NCBI RefSeq assembly: GCF_000315625.1
Contig: NW_005434632.1
Span: forward strand, 1 to 23,636
DNA from: Guillardia theta CCMP2712
Taxonomy: Eukaryota > Cryptophyceae > Pyrenomonadales > Geminigeraceae
Length of the DNA stretch: 23,636 bases
Reading direction: 5' to 3'
Shown in pieces: positions 1-8,991 of the stretch. The notes under the pieces are model-generated. The model saw nothing but the letters and a program-made list of their open reading frames with translations. It was not told where the DNA came from and ran no database searches. The translations under genes were made by a program, and so were the position numbers. How positions within the stretch are numbered: position 1 is the first letter of the stretch; each line of letters starts with the position of its first letter.

Positions 1-80
1 TTCCTCCTCCTCCTCCTCCTCTCCTCCTCCTCCTCCTCCTCCTCTCCTCTCCCTCTCCTCTCCTCTCCTCTCCTCTCCTC
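1..80. repeat. CT-rich microsatellite
   Basis: An imperfect run of TCC triplets followed by CTCTC units fills the first 80 bases. Similar pyrimidine tracts recur at 780-1770 and at the far end of the window. I see no gene in it. Confidence 0.9.
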
Positions 81-136
81 ACCTGAAGCCCTTCGCCCAG
101 ATCTGCTTTGCGTCATACTTCTCTGCTATACTTAAA

Positions 137-658
137 ATGCGCCTTGAGCTGCTGGGAGCTGGCAGCCTCGCTCGCGTCCTGCGACGTTCGCTTAGCGGGA
201 GGCACGCGCCTGTCTTTCCTCACTCGGCCTCTCGGACGGCACTGGCAGGCAGCGACGCGTCGTGGGGGGTGAGGATGCGATATCGCCGCTCAGGGACGAT
301 GCGCTTCAGACGAGGATGCTTGAGCTGATCCACCTGGAGGCCATCGCGAAGCACCTGCGAAGAGGTCGGAGGAGGTCGGAGGAGGTCGGAGGAGTCGGAG
401 GAGGTCGGGGGAGGTAGGGGCCCCTGCCTCTCTGAGTACCTTGACAACCATGAAGTCGCTCGGGAAGCTCTGACGAGTGAAGGGTCGGCTCTCCAGCACC
501 TCCTCCCACATCTTGCGAGGAAGAAGCTGTTGACAAGATGCTGTCAGGCATGCGAGCAGGCGAGCAGCATGAGAGAAGAGGGGGCGACTGACCTCGTCAA
601 GGATTTGGTGGCGAGTCTGGTGGTCAAGGAACTGAGTGAACTGGAAGATGAACTCTGA
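137..658 (+). CDS. Unrecognised small protein, two exons, probable frame break near 263-268
   Basis: I do not recognise this protein. The best supported part is the last exon, 437-658. It is open to the TGA at 656-658 and encodes a charged helical C-terminus ending in KELSELEDEL. It joins in phase 0 to an upstream exon ending at about 384, through a 52-nt intron (GTCGGA...TGAG) made largely of GGAGGTC repeats. Nearby GT sites, such as 394, could also serve as donor. The upstream exon reads EDAISPLRDD...LIHLEAIAKHLRR from 271. The ATG at 137 opens a different frame with an arginine-rich N-terminus (MRLELLGAGSLARVLRRSL), which could be a mitochondrial targeting peptide. That frame and the 271 frame meet at the G6 run at 263-268, where one extra G would join them without a stop. 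Either a base has been lost, the assembly is wrong, or there is an exon I cannot resolve. The existence of the gene is fairly likely; its 5' half is uncertain. Confidence 0.5.
361..420 (+). repeat. GGAGGTC tandem repeat in the intron and exon edge
   Basis: Imperfect copies of GGAGGTC lie across the proposed donor site of the 137-658 gene. Several equivalent GT dinucleotides occur within the repeat, so the exact donor cannot be fixed from sequence alone. Confidence 0.7.
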
Positions 659-2078
659 GGAAGTGTTAGCAAGCGTCCTCCCTCCCACAGGCCTTCACCT
701 CCTGCCACTCGTCGAGAAGCGATCTCAACCCCCGACACGTAGGGCGACCCCACGAGAACAACCTAGAGCAGCGAAGGTGAGGAATGCGGATTCCTCCTCC
801 GCTCCCCTCACTGCTATCCTCTGTCATCTACTTCGCTGTCGTTCTCTTCATTCTCACTGTTCCTCCACCTTGTGTCGAAACTACATCCCTTTCCCTTCGC
901 CCTGGTATCCTTTATCGCCACGTGGACCCACTACATTCAATGCTCCCCACCTTCTTCTTCCCCTCGTCCAAGACTCTTACTTTAGTTTCTTGTATGTATC
1001 TCCGGTGCATCATTCGTTCTCCTGTCTTGAGCTCTCCATCTTTCCTCCTTTTCTTCTCCTCCACCTCTCTTCCTCGGCTTCCCCTCTATCATTTTCCTGC
1101 CATTCGACATCTTCTTCTCTTCTCTTCTCTTCTCTTCTTTCTCCTCTTCTCGTCTTCTCTTCTTCTCTGTCTCTCCTCCCTCTTAACCTCTCTCGCTCAT
1201 CCTTCTCTTCATCTTTCCCCTCCTCTTCTCTTCCGCGTCAGCCGCTCTTACCAGGATCGCCCATGCTGCCAACATGCTTCGGGGATGAGGGTATGGGAAG
1301 TGAGGGAGATGAATTTCCCTCAAATCAGTTAACAAAAATGTTGGCGCCGAAAATTTCGTTCTCGCAGGAACCAAATGCTCCTTCTCCTCCACTCCTCTCC
1401 CCTCCCCTCCTATCTCTTCCCCTCCTATCTCTTCCTCTCCTATCTCTTCCTCTCCTATCTCTTCCTCTCCTATCTCTTCCTCTCCTATCTCTTCCTCTCC
1501 TATCTCTTCCTCTCCTATCTCTTCCTCTCCTATCTCTTCCTCTCCTATCTCCTCCCGCTATCATATCTCTCCCTACATGTCTCCTCTCCTTCCCTCCTCC
1601 CCTCCCCTCCCCTCTTTTCTCGCCTTCCCCTCTGTTATCCTGCCTTCCCATCTTCTCTTCCTCTCCCCTTCCATTTCTCCTACCCCATGGCATCATTTTC
1701 TCACCCATCCCCACCCATTGTCGCTTCTCATTTCATCCCATCTCAATCTTCTCTTCGCATCCTCCCCTGAGTAGCTCAGCCCGTCTCTGTCGATTTCTCT
1801 TCTGTGCGCAAAGATGCTCAGACGAATACAACCACCAGCCGCATGCTTGTTCTGCTTGTTCTGCTGAGCTCATAGTGATTTAGCTGTCGGTTGCTACTGG
1901 TTCCCGCGCTCTGCATGCTCTTTCTTTGATTCACCAACTGGGTTGACTGACGTCCGGATGTCGCAACAGGATCGATCGATGACAGTCCCGGGCAGAGACG
2001 TGCCCAGAGCCTGCCGAGAAATCTCGAGGCTGACAAGAGGAGACGAATAGTGGGGAGGCAGAGGAGGCGAAAGCAGCC
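659..2078. other. CT-rich intergenic region
   Basis: This 1.4-kb stretch between the small gene and the WD40 gene is dominated by C and T on the plus strand from about 780 to 1770. Long open frames here, such as 636-1883 on plus and 1325-1714 on minus, consist of simple-sequence translation (SLPLL or RRGRD repeats), so I do not call them genes. The last 200 bases, with normal composition, probably contain the promoter and 5' UTR of the WD40 gene, but I recognise no specific site. Confidence 0.7.
1411..1555 (+). repeat. 15-bp tandem repeat, about 9.5 copies
   Basis: The unit TATCTCTTCCTCTCC starts at 1411 and recurs every 15 bases to 1546, where the last copy decays. The first copy has CCC in place of CTC. 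Because 15 is a multiple of three, several frames stay open through it on both strands. Confidence 0.95.
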
Positions 2079-3851
2079 ATGGGTTCTCTGCGTCGAGACG
2101 CGCAAGGAAGGGTGATATTTGAGCAGCTGGAGAATGGAGGAGAGGACGGGGAAGACTTCCTGCCTGAGTGGATGCGGGAGAGAGAAATGCGGGAAGCAAG
2201 CTCGCAGTCGGAGGAGGTGACCTTAAGGTCCACCGGCGCTCAAGCAAGATTCTTTGAGGCAGTTGCATGCCAGACGTCGAGCTTGCAGGACCTGCTGGCC
2301 CCACGTGAAGATTCGCAGGCGATCAGCAGCAAGTTGGTTAGCGACATGGAGAGTGCGCTGCGAGCAAACGCTTCTTCGCAGGCGTTCCAGGGATACTCAG
2401 CGAGGTGGGAGGAGAACTCGATTGAGAACCTGCACCTGTATACTTTATCCACTCCCGCGCAATCAGACTCTTCCTCGACTTCTTCTTCTGCTGCTGCTGC
2501 TGCCGTTCAGAGTGTCTTGTCTCTCTCGTGGAACTGCAGGGGCAATCTTCTCGCGGTCGCCTACGGCAGCATCTCTCTTCTCGGCACTGACACGCGAGAG
2601 TCACGCGTGGCGGTCTGGAACCTCTCGAGGATTTTCTTGCGAGAAGGAGAACCCGATGACGTCATTCTCGCGTCCTCCAGCGTCACTTCCGTTCAGTTCC
2701 ATCCCAGGCATCCCGGCCTCCTCCTCTACGGCACGTCGTCGGGGGAAGTGAGCGGGCATGACCTGGGGAGGAAGGAGAGCTTTCAAGTGCGTCACGGCTC
2801 CCAGATGCATCGTGAAAGCATCAGCGCCCTCGAGTGGACTTACGACGCTCTGCTGGGTGACTTCCACCTGCTCTCGAGCTCTCTTGAGGGAGCGATGGTG
2901 CTTTGGCGGCTCAAGGAAGGGGATGGGGTCGAGCTCTGGCCGCTTGCATCCTTCAAGATGGAGCCGCCAGAAGATACCAACGTCGCGAGCCTGGGGCTTG
3001 TCTTTGCTCATGGCACTCAGAAGTTGAAGCCGCTAGGCTTGACATGCTTGAGGGTGGAGCGACTCACAGGGATGGAGGCACTGAGAGAAGGAGAACAAGA
3101 GAAGAAAGGACGCCAGGAGACTGGAGGTTTTCTCATCGGCACAGAGGTTGGTGGAGTTTTCCGCTGCTTTCTCAACTACTCGAAGATTCACATGAAGGTC
3201 AAGGCTCAGCTCGGAGAAGATTGCTTCAGGCAGCCCTCCTCGTCCTTCTCTTCCTCCGCCTCCTCCTCAAAGCTTCAGCTGCCCAAGATGGAGTGTCCTA
3301 TCACGTACTCGTTTTATCCTCATATGGGACCTGTGCACTCCGTCGCATTCTCTCCGCTTCTCCGGAATCTTTTTGCTTCGTGTGCCGCTGATGGCATCAT
3401 TCGTGTACACTCCTCCCTGCAGGCTGCGCCGCTCCTCCTCCTCGAGCCCTCCGTCTTGTCCATCTACTGTGTCGCCTGGTCGCCAATGAAGCCCCTGGTT
3501 CTTGCAGCTGGAGGCAGCGGCGGCCTCGTCTTCCTCTACGACCTCACTGTCGACCCCTCCAACCCTGTGCAGACCATGCGGGCGTCTCCTCGGGTCGCTC
3601 GCGCAGGAGGAGCAGGAGGAGAAGGATGGGAAGTGGAGTCAGAGGAGAGGGAGGCTGGAAGCAACGTGAACGCGCTTCTCTTCCAGGAAAGCGGGTCTTT
3701 GCTGGCTGCTGGCTGCTGGTCGGGAGAAACTCATGTGTGGCGGCTGAGAAATGAGGTAGGAAGAGAGCCCTTGCCCGTCTCTTCTGACAGCCTTCAGTTG
3801 TGCGAGCAGGTGCCTGAAGACGGGGAAGCTGCCAAGAAATTGCTAGGATGA
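2079..3851 (+). CDS. WD40 protein, dynein-2 intermediate chain (WDR34/DYNC2I2-like)
   Basis: A single-exon gene of 590 residues, close to the 536 of human WDR34. In that family the protein is an intermediate chain of cytoplasmic dynein-2, which carries intraflagellar transport trains back from the ciliary tip. An acidic N-terminal region of about 130 residues contains a VACQTSS segment, which resembles the TQT-type sites that bind LC8 light chains; that is tentative. WD-type blades follow from about residue 145: SVLSLSWNCRGNLLAVAYG, SVTSVQFHPRHPGLLLYGT, SISALEWTYD, PVHSVAFSPLLRNLFASCAADG, SIYCVAWSPMKPLVLAAGGSGG, NALLFQESGSLLAAGCWSGETHVWRL. The phrases CVAWSPMKPLVLAAG and LLAAGCWSGETHVWRL are what most suggest WDR34 rather than a generic WD40 protein. 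The ATG at 2079 follows GCAGCC, a good context. Charged and serine-rich inserts lie near residues 330-350 and 385-405. The 3' part from residue 440 onward, plus 117 bases past the stop, is duplicated at 8274-8852. Confidence 0.8.
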   Translation: MGSLRRDAQGRVIFEQLENGGEDGEDFLPEWMREREMREASSQSEEVTLRSTGAQARFFEAVACQTSSLQDLLAPREDSQAISSKLVSDMESALRANASSQAFQGYSARWEENSIENLHLYTLSTPAQSDSSSTSSSAAAAAVQSVLSLSWNCRGNLLAVAYGSISLLGTDTRESRVAVWNLSRIFLREGEPDDVILASSSVTSVQFHPRHPGLLLYGTSSGEVSGHDLGRKESFQVRHGSQMHRESISALEWTYDALLGDFHLLSSSLEGAMVLWRLKEGDGVELWPLASFKMEPPEDTNVASLGLVFAHGTQKLKPLGLTCLRVERLTGMEALREGEQEKKGRQETGGFLIGTEVGGVFRCFLNYSKIHMKVKAQLGEDCFRQPSSSFSSSASSSKLQLPKMECPITYSFYPHMGPVHSVAFSPLLRNLFASCAADGIIRVHSSLQAAPLLLLEPSVLSIYCVAWSPMKPLVLAAGGSGGLVFLYDLTVDPSNPVQTMRASPRVARAGGAGGEGWEVESEEREAGSNVNALLFQESGSLLAAGCWSGETHVWRLRNEVGREPLPVSSDSLQLCEQVPEDGEAAKKLLG

Positions 3852-3968
3852 TGAGACGAGAGCAGAAGAGACCAGGAGGAGTAGGATGGGGCAAAGGCCA
3901 TCTAGAGTAAGTGCTGTAATCAACTCCACTCCTTCACGCCAAAAGGCTTCGAAGTTTGTTTCAAGCTT
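3396..3968 (+). repeat. Source copy of a 573-bp duplicated segment
   Basis: This stretch covers codons 440-590 of the WD40 gene, its stop and 117 bases beyond. It matches 8274-8852 with one substitution (A at 3689, G at 8567, synonymous) and a 6-base insertion (TCAGTG) after 8794 in the second copy. Confidence 0.95.
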
Positions 3969-4912
3969 GCCTCCCGGGTCTCTTTATAACACCGTCACCA
4001 GTGCTCTTGCCGATTCAATACGCCGCTCTCGAGCATGAAGTGCACGTCGATCTCTCCGTTCTTGTAACTGTCTGAGCTAGTCAACGGCTCACTCTCATCC
4101 GATGATCATGGATTGTCCGCTAGTGACCGTACGGCCGGACGGTGAGGCGGGTCACCGGGCCGGGCCGGGCCGCCCGCCGCTCCGACCGGCGACATGCCAT
4201 TTTCGAGGCTCGGTACCGTATGACTCAGTGATCCGCCGGCATGCCAGTGTCCGAGGACGGTGACGTCAGTGACCGTTGAAGACTCGACCGATTGGACCGT
4301 ACTTGTCACTGGCTGCCGATTTAGACGGTCGGACTCGAGCCTGACTCTCAGTGCCCGGGCCGGGCAACTTGAAGGCACGGTGTCCGAGGTGCCGACGGGC
4401 CGGGGAGGGCCCGGCCCGGCCTACACTGGCACGATGATTATTGAGGCGGACTCTGTTTCAAGTTTATGCCGGGAAGTTTTGTCATTGAGGCTGAGGCGAG
4501 CTCTGTTAGTTAGTACTGATCGGATCACCCCCGAGAGTCACAGGCTTTTGTGTATCAACGAGTACCCCTTGTATGGTACCCCTTGTCGTGTATCCTCGAG
4601 TACCCCCATATACCACCCGTATATCTACCAACTGCCGATAATAACCCCCTCCCACGCAAAAATTTAACCCCCCTTGAGGGTGAGAGGGGTGGGGTCTTTC
4701 TGGACCATACTGAAACGTAACTTTGAGTAAAGAGAATCAGGGTATCTCAGTACATTATTGGGCTTTGAGTAAAAGCTTGTTGGATACACCTTCCTTTTTA
4801 ACCTGCAGCATGGCAGCCCCAGTCGTGAAGCTGTTCCTGTGCTGAAGTTGCTGCCCGAGCCACAACACTTCCATCACCTTCACTCCTTACCCAACCAGAT
4901 TCAGCATCATCC
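3852..4912. other. Intergenic region with a GC-rich island
   Basis: No gene is supported here. Bases 4120-4420 form a GC-rich patch with repeated CCGGGCCGGGCC strings, CGGTC/GACCG motifs and a TGACGTCA palindrome at 4261-4268. Bases 4433-4556 are a repeat shared with 8872-8990. Bases 4660-4700 hold a C4-C6/G4 patch. The remainder up to 4912 leads into the membrane-protein gene and should hold its promoter. Confidence 0.6.
4433..4556 (+). repeat. Diverged dispersed repeat, copy 1
   Basis: It shares the blocks GATGATT, TTGAGGCGG, GAAGTTTTGTCATTGAGG, GGCGAGCTCTG, TAGTACTGATCGGATCACCC, CGAGAGTC and ACAGGCTTTTG in the same order with 8872-8990, interrupted by small indels. It is clearly more diverged than the adjacent WD40 duplication. 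Confidence 0.85.
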
Positions 4913-7900
4913 ATGAGCTCAAAGCTGCTTGCGCTCGTTATGCAGCCATCTCGGCTCACGTTCCTGCAGCGCAAGTCCAAGCTCTGCCTTGAGAGCAGCG
5001 ATGACAAGGTGCACTTCTTTGTCTTCCGATGGCATCAGGTCAAACACACGGATGGGCTTCGGCAGATAGATGAGGTTGAGGACAGAGAGTTGAGAGCCTT
5101 CGATGAACAGGTGTTTGCGGACGAGCTTCATAAAGAACTGCATGCGAGGATGAAACCAGAGCTGTCATGGTTGTTCAAGATCTATGCGCATAAGATTTAC
5201 CTGGACGTCAACTGCATCTCCTATCTGTCAGTCAACCACCAGGCGTTCAGCAAAGAGAGGTACCTGGGGTACTGCACGATGTTCGTGCCGGTGATAACCT
5301 GGGGTAAAGTGACAAGCGTGCTTGGCATACTGGAAGGAGTGCAGGAGGGGTCTGACAGGGAGTGCGAATTCCTACAGCTTGTACTTGCGATGATCTACCT
5401 GCTCGAGAAGAATGCCGGTCGATTGAGACTAGTCATGCCGATCCTTCGAGACGAGGGAGGAGGATTTGTACCTCTGGAGGAGGCCGTAGGGAGGCTGAGT
5501 AGCGCAGGATCAAGTTTGAACAGCCAGAAGGCGTGCTTGCTCTTGCTAGGGGCGGGAGTGCAGGAAGACAAGGACAAGATGCTGGCTTATCTGAGCGGCG
5601 TGTCGGTGCGAGATGCTGTGATGAAGCTTCTGTCGAACTCAAGCAGGAGGATACTGGGACTTGGAAGTGAACCTGCAGCAGTGCGAGGAGCATGCGGGGT
5701 GTACCTGGTAGCAAAGGGTCTAGACGAGAGGAGGAGTGCAGAGGGAGCTGGTGCTGTAATAACTGAGCACCTGGTTGATGAGCTGAGGGAGCAGGTAGCC
5801 GAACGGCTTTTGCATTATGAGAAGCACAACCCGCGGGGGTCAGAGATGACGCAGGTGTTGAAGCAGACTGGGACGTTCGAGCTCCTGCACGAGTTCTTTG
5901 CGCTTCGGGGCATCGACTCGCTAGACCGACTGACTGCGGTGAACACGATGAAGTCGATGAGGGGTGCGAGGACGTTGGATGACAGCGAGGAGTTGTGCGA
6001 AGAGATCAATAGAGCAAAGGAAACGTTTTACGACCAAGCGGTGGAAGCGATAGGAAGCATGGTAAACAAGTGCAGCAAGGATCAACGTTTCTTGCCGTTG
6101 GACACGAGGCTGGATGTATACAGAGACAACGAAGTTGACGGGATCCTGGCCCTGAGATCAAGTAATGCGCTGGAGACGGCGCTGCTGAAGACGCCAGCTC
6201 AATGCTGTGTTGCCTTCTTGGGCTGCCTTCAATATGCGTTCCAGGGTGTGATGATACGGAGAATGATAGAACGGAATTCTATCTGGTTGTTAGACCCTCA
6301 TGCACAGCTTCCAGTAGAGCCGAGGACAGTGCAGGTGTCTCGACTTGTCGATGCCTGCCTGGGCTTTGTGTGGGGATCCATGTACATGGCAGGGCTCTTG
6401 ATGTGCAAATACAATACGCCATTGAACGCGAAGCGTGTGTTTATAGGAGCAGCACATCTCATGCTTTGGCTGAAGATCATCTCGTCTATATCAGATTTCA
6501 TCCAGTGCGGACCCAGGGAATACGAATCTACAAGTTGCAGCGGGTTCTCTTCGTTTGTTATAATCGCCAGCATAGTGTTCGTTCTTTACTTTGTGCACTT
6601 CAAGCAGCACTACATCTGGATAGTCGCCTTCCTCTTCCAGGGAGCCTACTGCATCAGAGATGGGTTCATAACCCCCGAGGAATCAAAGATCATGTTTGTG
6701 GTTCTCGGGATTATCTGCCTCTTGATTGATGTTATGATTGTTGTCAAGTACCGGATCTGTTACTACCAGACTTTCAAAGATCTCAGTGTGGCCATGGAAG
6801 GCTTCGAGAAGACTTGGAGCCGGATCGTGGCCACCTGCACTGATAAGATAGATGATATCAGCAACAACGTGCAGACAATCTCACAGGAGCTAAAGATATG
6901 GACTCGAAGGCAAGGATGCTTGTTGGCGATGATGAAGGGACGAACTTCGCGGTACTCGAGTAGTTGCGGGAAGATTCGGCAGCAGAACAAAAGCATCGAG
7001 ACGTTGTTCGAGCATGCGCAGGAAGTCAGCGCCGCGTTCCAGATGTGGGTGGGGCAGTGGAACCCTGTGGGTGAAGTTGTGCATGGCAAAGTTAAGTCTT
7101 GCGAGCGAGCGATTCAGAAGACTGTGAGGTCGTACCACCGGGACGCGTCATGCTTGACCGACCTTGTGCGATGTACAGTGGTGGTGAAGACTGTGGAAGA
7201 GGTGCTGGTGTGGGTGAAGGGGTTGCGGTCAATGTCCGTGGTAGCTAAGGGACTGAGTGGATCCATAAATGAAGAGATCAAAATGTTGTCCATAGGCGAG
7301 GTAGGGGAGGGAGGCGAGGCGAGGTCTTTATCGCTGACGTGCACTTCAGGAGACGTATTTGAACATCACAAGCATCAAGAACAGGTAAGAGGAAGAGGGA
7401 AGGGAATCTACTGCGGTGAAGGAGCCAGAGCGTCAACATGGCAAGGGTAGGGAGGCTGATACTCTACGGGCAGATATGATTGGAGATGCAATCTAAAGGC
7501 TTGCGGCGGGTACCGGGACCTTTGTGTGTGTGTCGAGGTAAGACCGAGGAAGAGGCGGGTTTGAAGCAGCCAAACAGAGGAGAAATGTCAGAGGAGTGTG
7601 AAATGCTTTACAGGTGGGATGGACAGTGAACGCAACGAACAAGGAATGCACCTTTGTGCCGCTGAAGCAATGGGATACGACACCGAACCTTCGACGCCAT
7701 ATTTGTGAGATTCAGGTAGAGGACAATGAGAGGATGAGAGAGGAGACCTTTTTTCAAGGGGAGGAGAAGGGCACGATAGAAGAGAGGAGGAGAGGAAAGA
7801 TGGAGACTGATTGATAGAGGAAGAGAGGGGAGAAGGATTGTGGAGGGGAGACGAAGGCCGATATTGAACAAAAGGGACTGCAGGTGCTGTTGGAGGATCT

Positions 7901-7964
7901 GCACAAAGTGAAGAAGCACCTGCACAAGGAGTATGTAAACTTCCGCAACGTCCTATGTCAATAA
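4913..7964 (+). CDS. Multi-pass membrane protein with C-terminal RelA/SpoT-like domain, five exons
   Basis: Model exons are 4913-7300, 7350-7384, 7474-7537, 7614-7715 and 7884-7964 (introns 49, 89, 76 and 168 nt). Every junction is GT-AG and keeps frame, giving 889 residues. The N-terminal 400 residues are soluble-looking and helical with no motif I recognise. Hydrophobic segments follow at about 475-497, 507-528, 543-562, 566-580 and 592-611, with a weaker one near 425. A helical linker leads to the last 170 residues, which resemble the RelA/SpoT nucleotidyltransferase fold: ERAIQKTVRSYHRD, LTDLVRCTVVV, NITSIKNR, GGYRDL, ICEIQV and HKVKK...YVNFRN. In bacterial Rel enzymes the matching segments bind nucleotides and make (p)ppGpp. 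Whether this protein is catalytic cannot be judged, because several classical residues are not evident. The exons after 7300 encode the ITSIKNR-GGYRDL-EIQ part that identifies the family; reading straight through the first exon gives a false C-terminus. The start is uncertain: another open frame overlaps 4900-4990, so a 5' exon is possible. Confidence 0.75.
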
Positions 7965-8267
7965 CATACAATCCTCTGTTGGAGAATTTGTCAACGAAGA
8001 CTATGCTTCTGCTTGAGTTGATTTTAGCTAGTCACCAAATGGTTCTCGTGTGAGCGTGTAGATAGATGAGGTGATCGTCCTCCTCTGGTGCCGAACTTCA
8101 TCCTTCAACTCGCCTGCGGAGGAGAAGGCGGAGGAGGCAGTCTCCGGAGGAGAAGGCAGAGGCGGAGGAGAAGGCAGAGCAGGACGAGGACGAGGCGGAG
8201 GCGGAGGCGGAGGCGGACGAGAAGGCCTGAGCGCATCCGAATCCCACTCCGCTGTCAGCGTGGCTCC
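7965..8267. other. Intergenic, purine-rich simple sequence
   Basis: This holds the 3' flank of the membrane-protein gene and a purine-rich repeat (about 8115-8221) built from GGCGGAGGA and GAAGGCAGAG units. I see no gene. Confidence 0.7.
8115..8221 (+). repeat. GGAGGCGGA-type purine-rich repeat
   Basis: Imperfect GGAGAAGGC and GGCGGAGGC units run directly up to the left edge of the duplicated WD40 fragment, separated by about 50 bases of ordinary sequence. Confidence 0.8.
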
Positions 8268-8729
8268 ATGGTGATCATTCGTGTACACTCCTCCCTGCAG
8301 GCTGCGCCGCTCCTCCTCCTCGAGCCCTCCGTCTTGTCCATCTACTGTGTCGCCTGGTCGCCAATGAAGCCCCTGGTTCTTGCAGCTGGAGGCAGCGGCG
8401 GCCTCGTCTTCCTCTACGACCTCACTGTCGACCCCTCCAACCCTGTGCAGACCATGCGGGCGTCTCCTCGGGTCGCTCGCGCAGGAGGAGCAGGAGGAGA
8501 AGGATGGGAAGTGGAGTCAGAGGAGAGGGAGGCTGGAAGCAACGTGAACGCGCTTCTCTTCCAGGAGAGCGGGTCTTTGCTGGCTGCTGGCTGCTGGTCG
8601 GGAGAAACTCATGTGTGGCGGCTGAGAAATGAGGTAGGAAGAGAGCCCTTGCCCGTCTCTTCTGACAGCCTTCAGTTGTGCGAGCAGGTGCCTGAAGACG
8701 GGGAAGCTGCCAAGAAATTGCTAGGATGA
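8268..8729 (+). pseudogene. Truncated duplicate of the WDR34-like gene, C-terminal part only
   Basis: Bases 8274-8729 repeat codons 440-590 of the WD40 gene at 2079-3851, with identical translation, ending at the same stop. An ATG at 8268, in frame just upstream of the breakpoint, leaves an open frame of 153 codons starting MVIIRVHSS. It keeps about two and a half WD blades, too few for a closed propeller, and lacks the N-terminal light-chain region. The one substitution in the coding part is synonymous. The copy is therefore either very recent, homogenised by gene conversion, or an assembly artefact. Whether it is transcribed is unknown. Confidence 0.85.
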
Positions 8730-8852
8730 TGAGACGAGAGCAGAAGAGACCAGGAGGAGTAGGATGGGGCAAAGGCCATCTAGAGTAAGTGCTGTCAGTG
8801 TAATCAACTCCACTCCTTCACGCCAAAAGGCTTCGAAGTTTGTTTCAAGCTT
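8274..8852 (+). repeat. Second copy of the duplicated WD40 segment
   Basis: This is a direct-orientation copy of 3396-3968, 4.88 kb downstream. Identity begins abruptly at ATCATTCGTGTAC and ends at TTTCAAGCTT. There is no target-site duplication or poly-A tail that I can see, so retroposition is not indicated, although the source gene has no introns to test this. Confidence 0.95.
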
Positions 8853-8871
8853 ACACGGGCTGATCAGCCCA

Positions 8872-8990
8872 ACGATGATTGAGGCGGGCTCTGTTTATGA
8901 GGAAGTTTTGTCATTGAGGCGAGCTCTGCTCTGCGGCTAGTACTGATCGGATCACCCGGGCCCGAGAGTCCGGATCACTGACAGGCTTTT
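8872..8990 (+). repeat. Diverged dispersed repeat, copy 2
   Basis: It shares ordered blocks with 4433-4556, with indels such as an extra GGGCC near 8958 and a missing AAGTTTATGCC. It lies between the WD40 duplicate and the Fanzor relic, and similarity stops at ACAGGCTTTTG where the Fanzor-like frame begins. Confidence 0.85.
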
Positions 8991-8991
8991 G

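Noticed and set aside
636-1883. 415-codon open frame on plus
   Set aside because: The translation is mostly S/L/P simple sequence from CT-rich DNA and a 15-bp tandem repeat; the start lies within the coding end of another gene.
3544-3894. 116-residue minus-strand frame, conserved in both duplicates
   Set aside because: It is antisense to the WD40 exon; its conservation follows from the duplication, and the single difference between copies is synonymous for the sense frame but changes this one.
7385-7450. C-terminus VRGRGKGIYCGEGARASTWQG of the first exon frame
   Set aside because: It is read in a frame that is wrong after 7300; splicing 7300 to 7350 gives the conserved ITSIKNR segment instead.
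8088-8729. 213-residue fusion of an arginine-rich N-terminus with WD40 blades
   Set aside because: The N-terminal part is translation of purine-rich simple sequence and has no ATG; only the in-frame ATG at 8268 gives a defensible frame.
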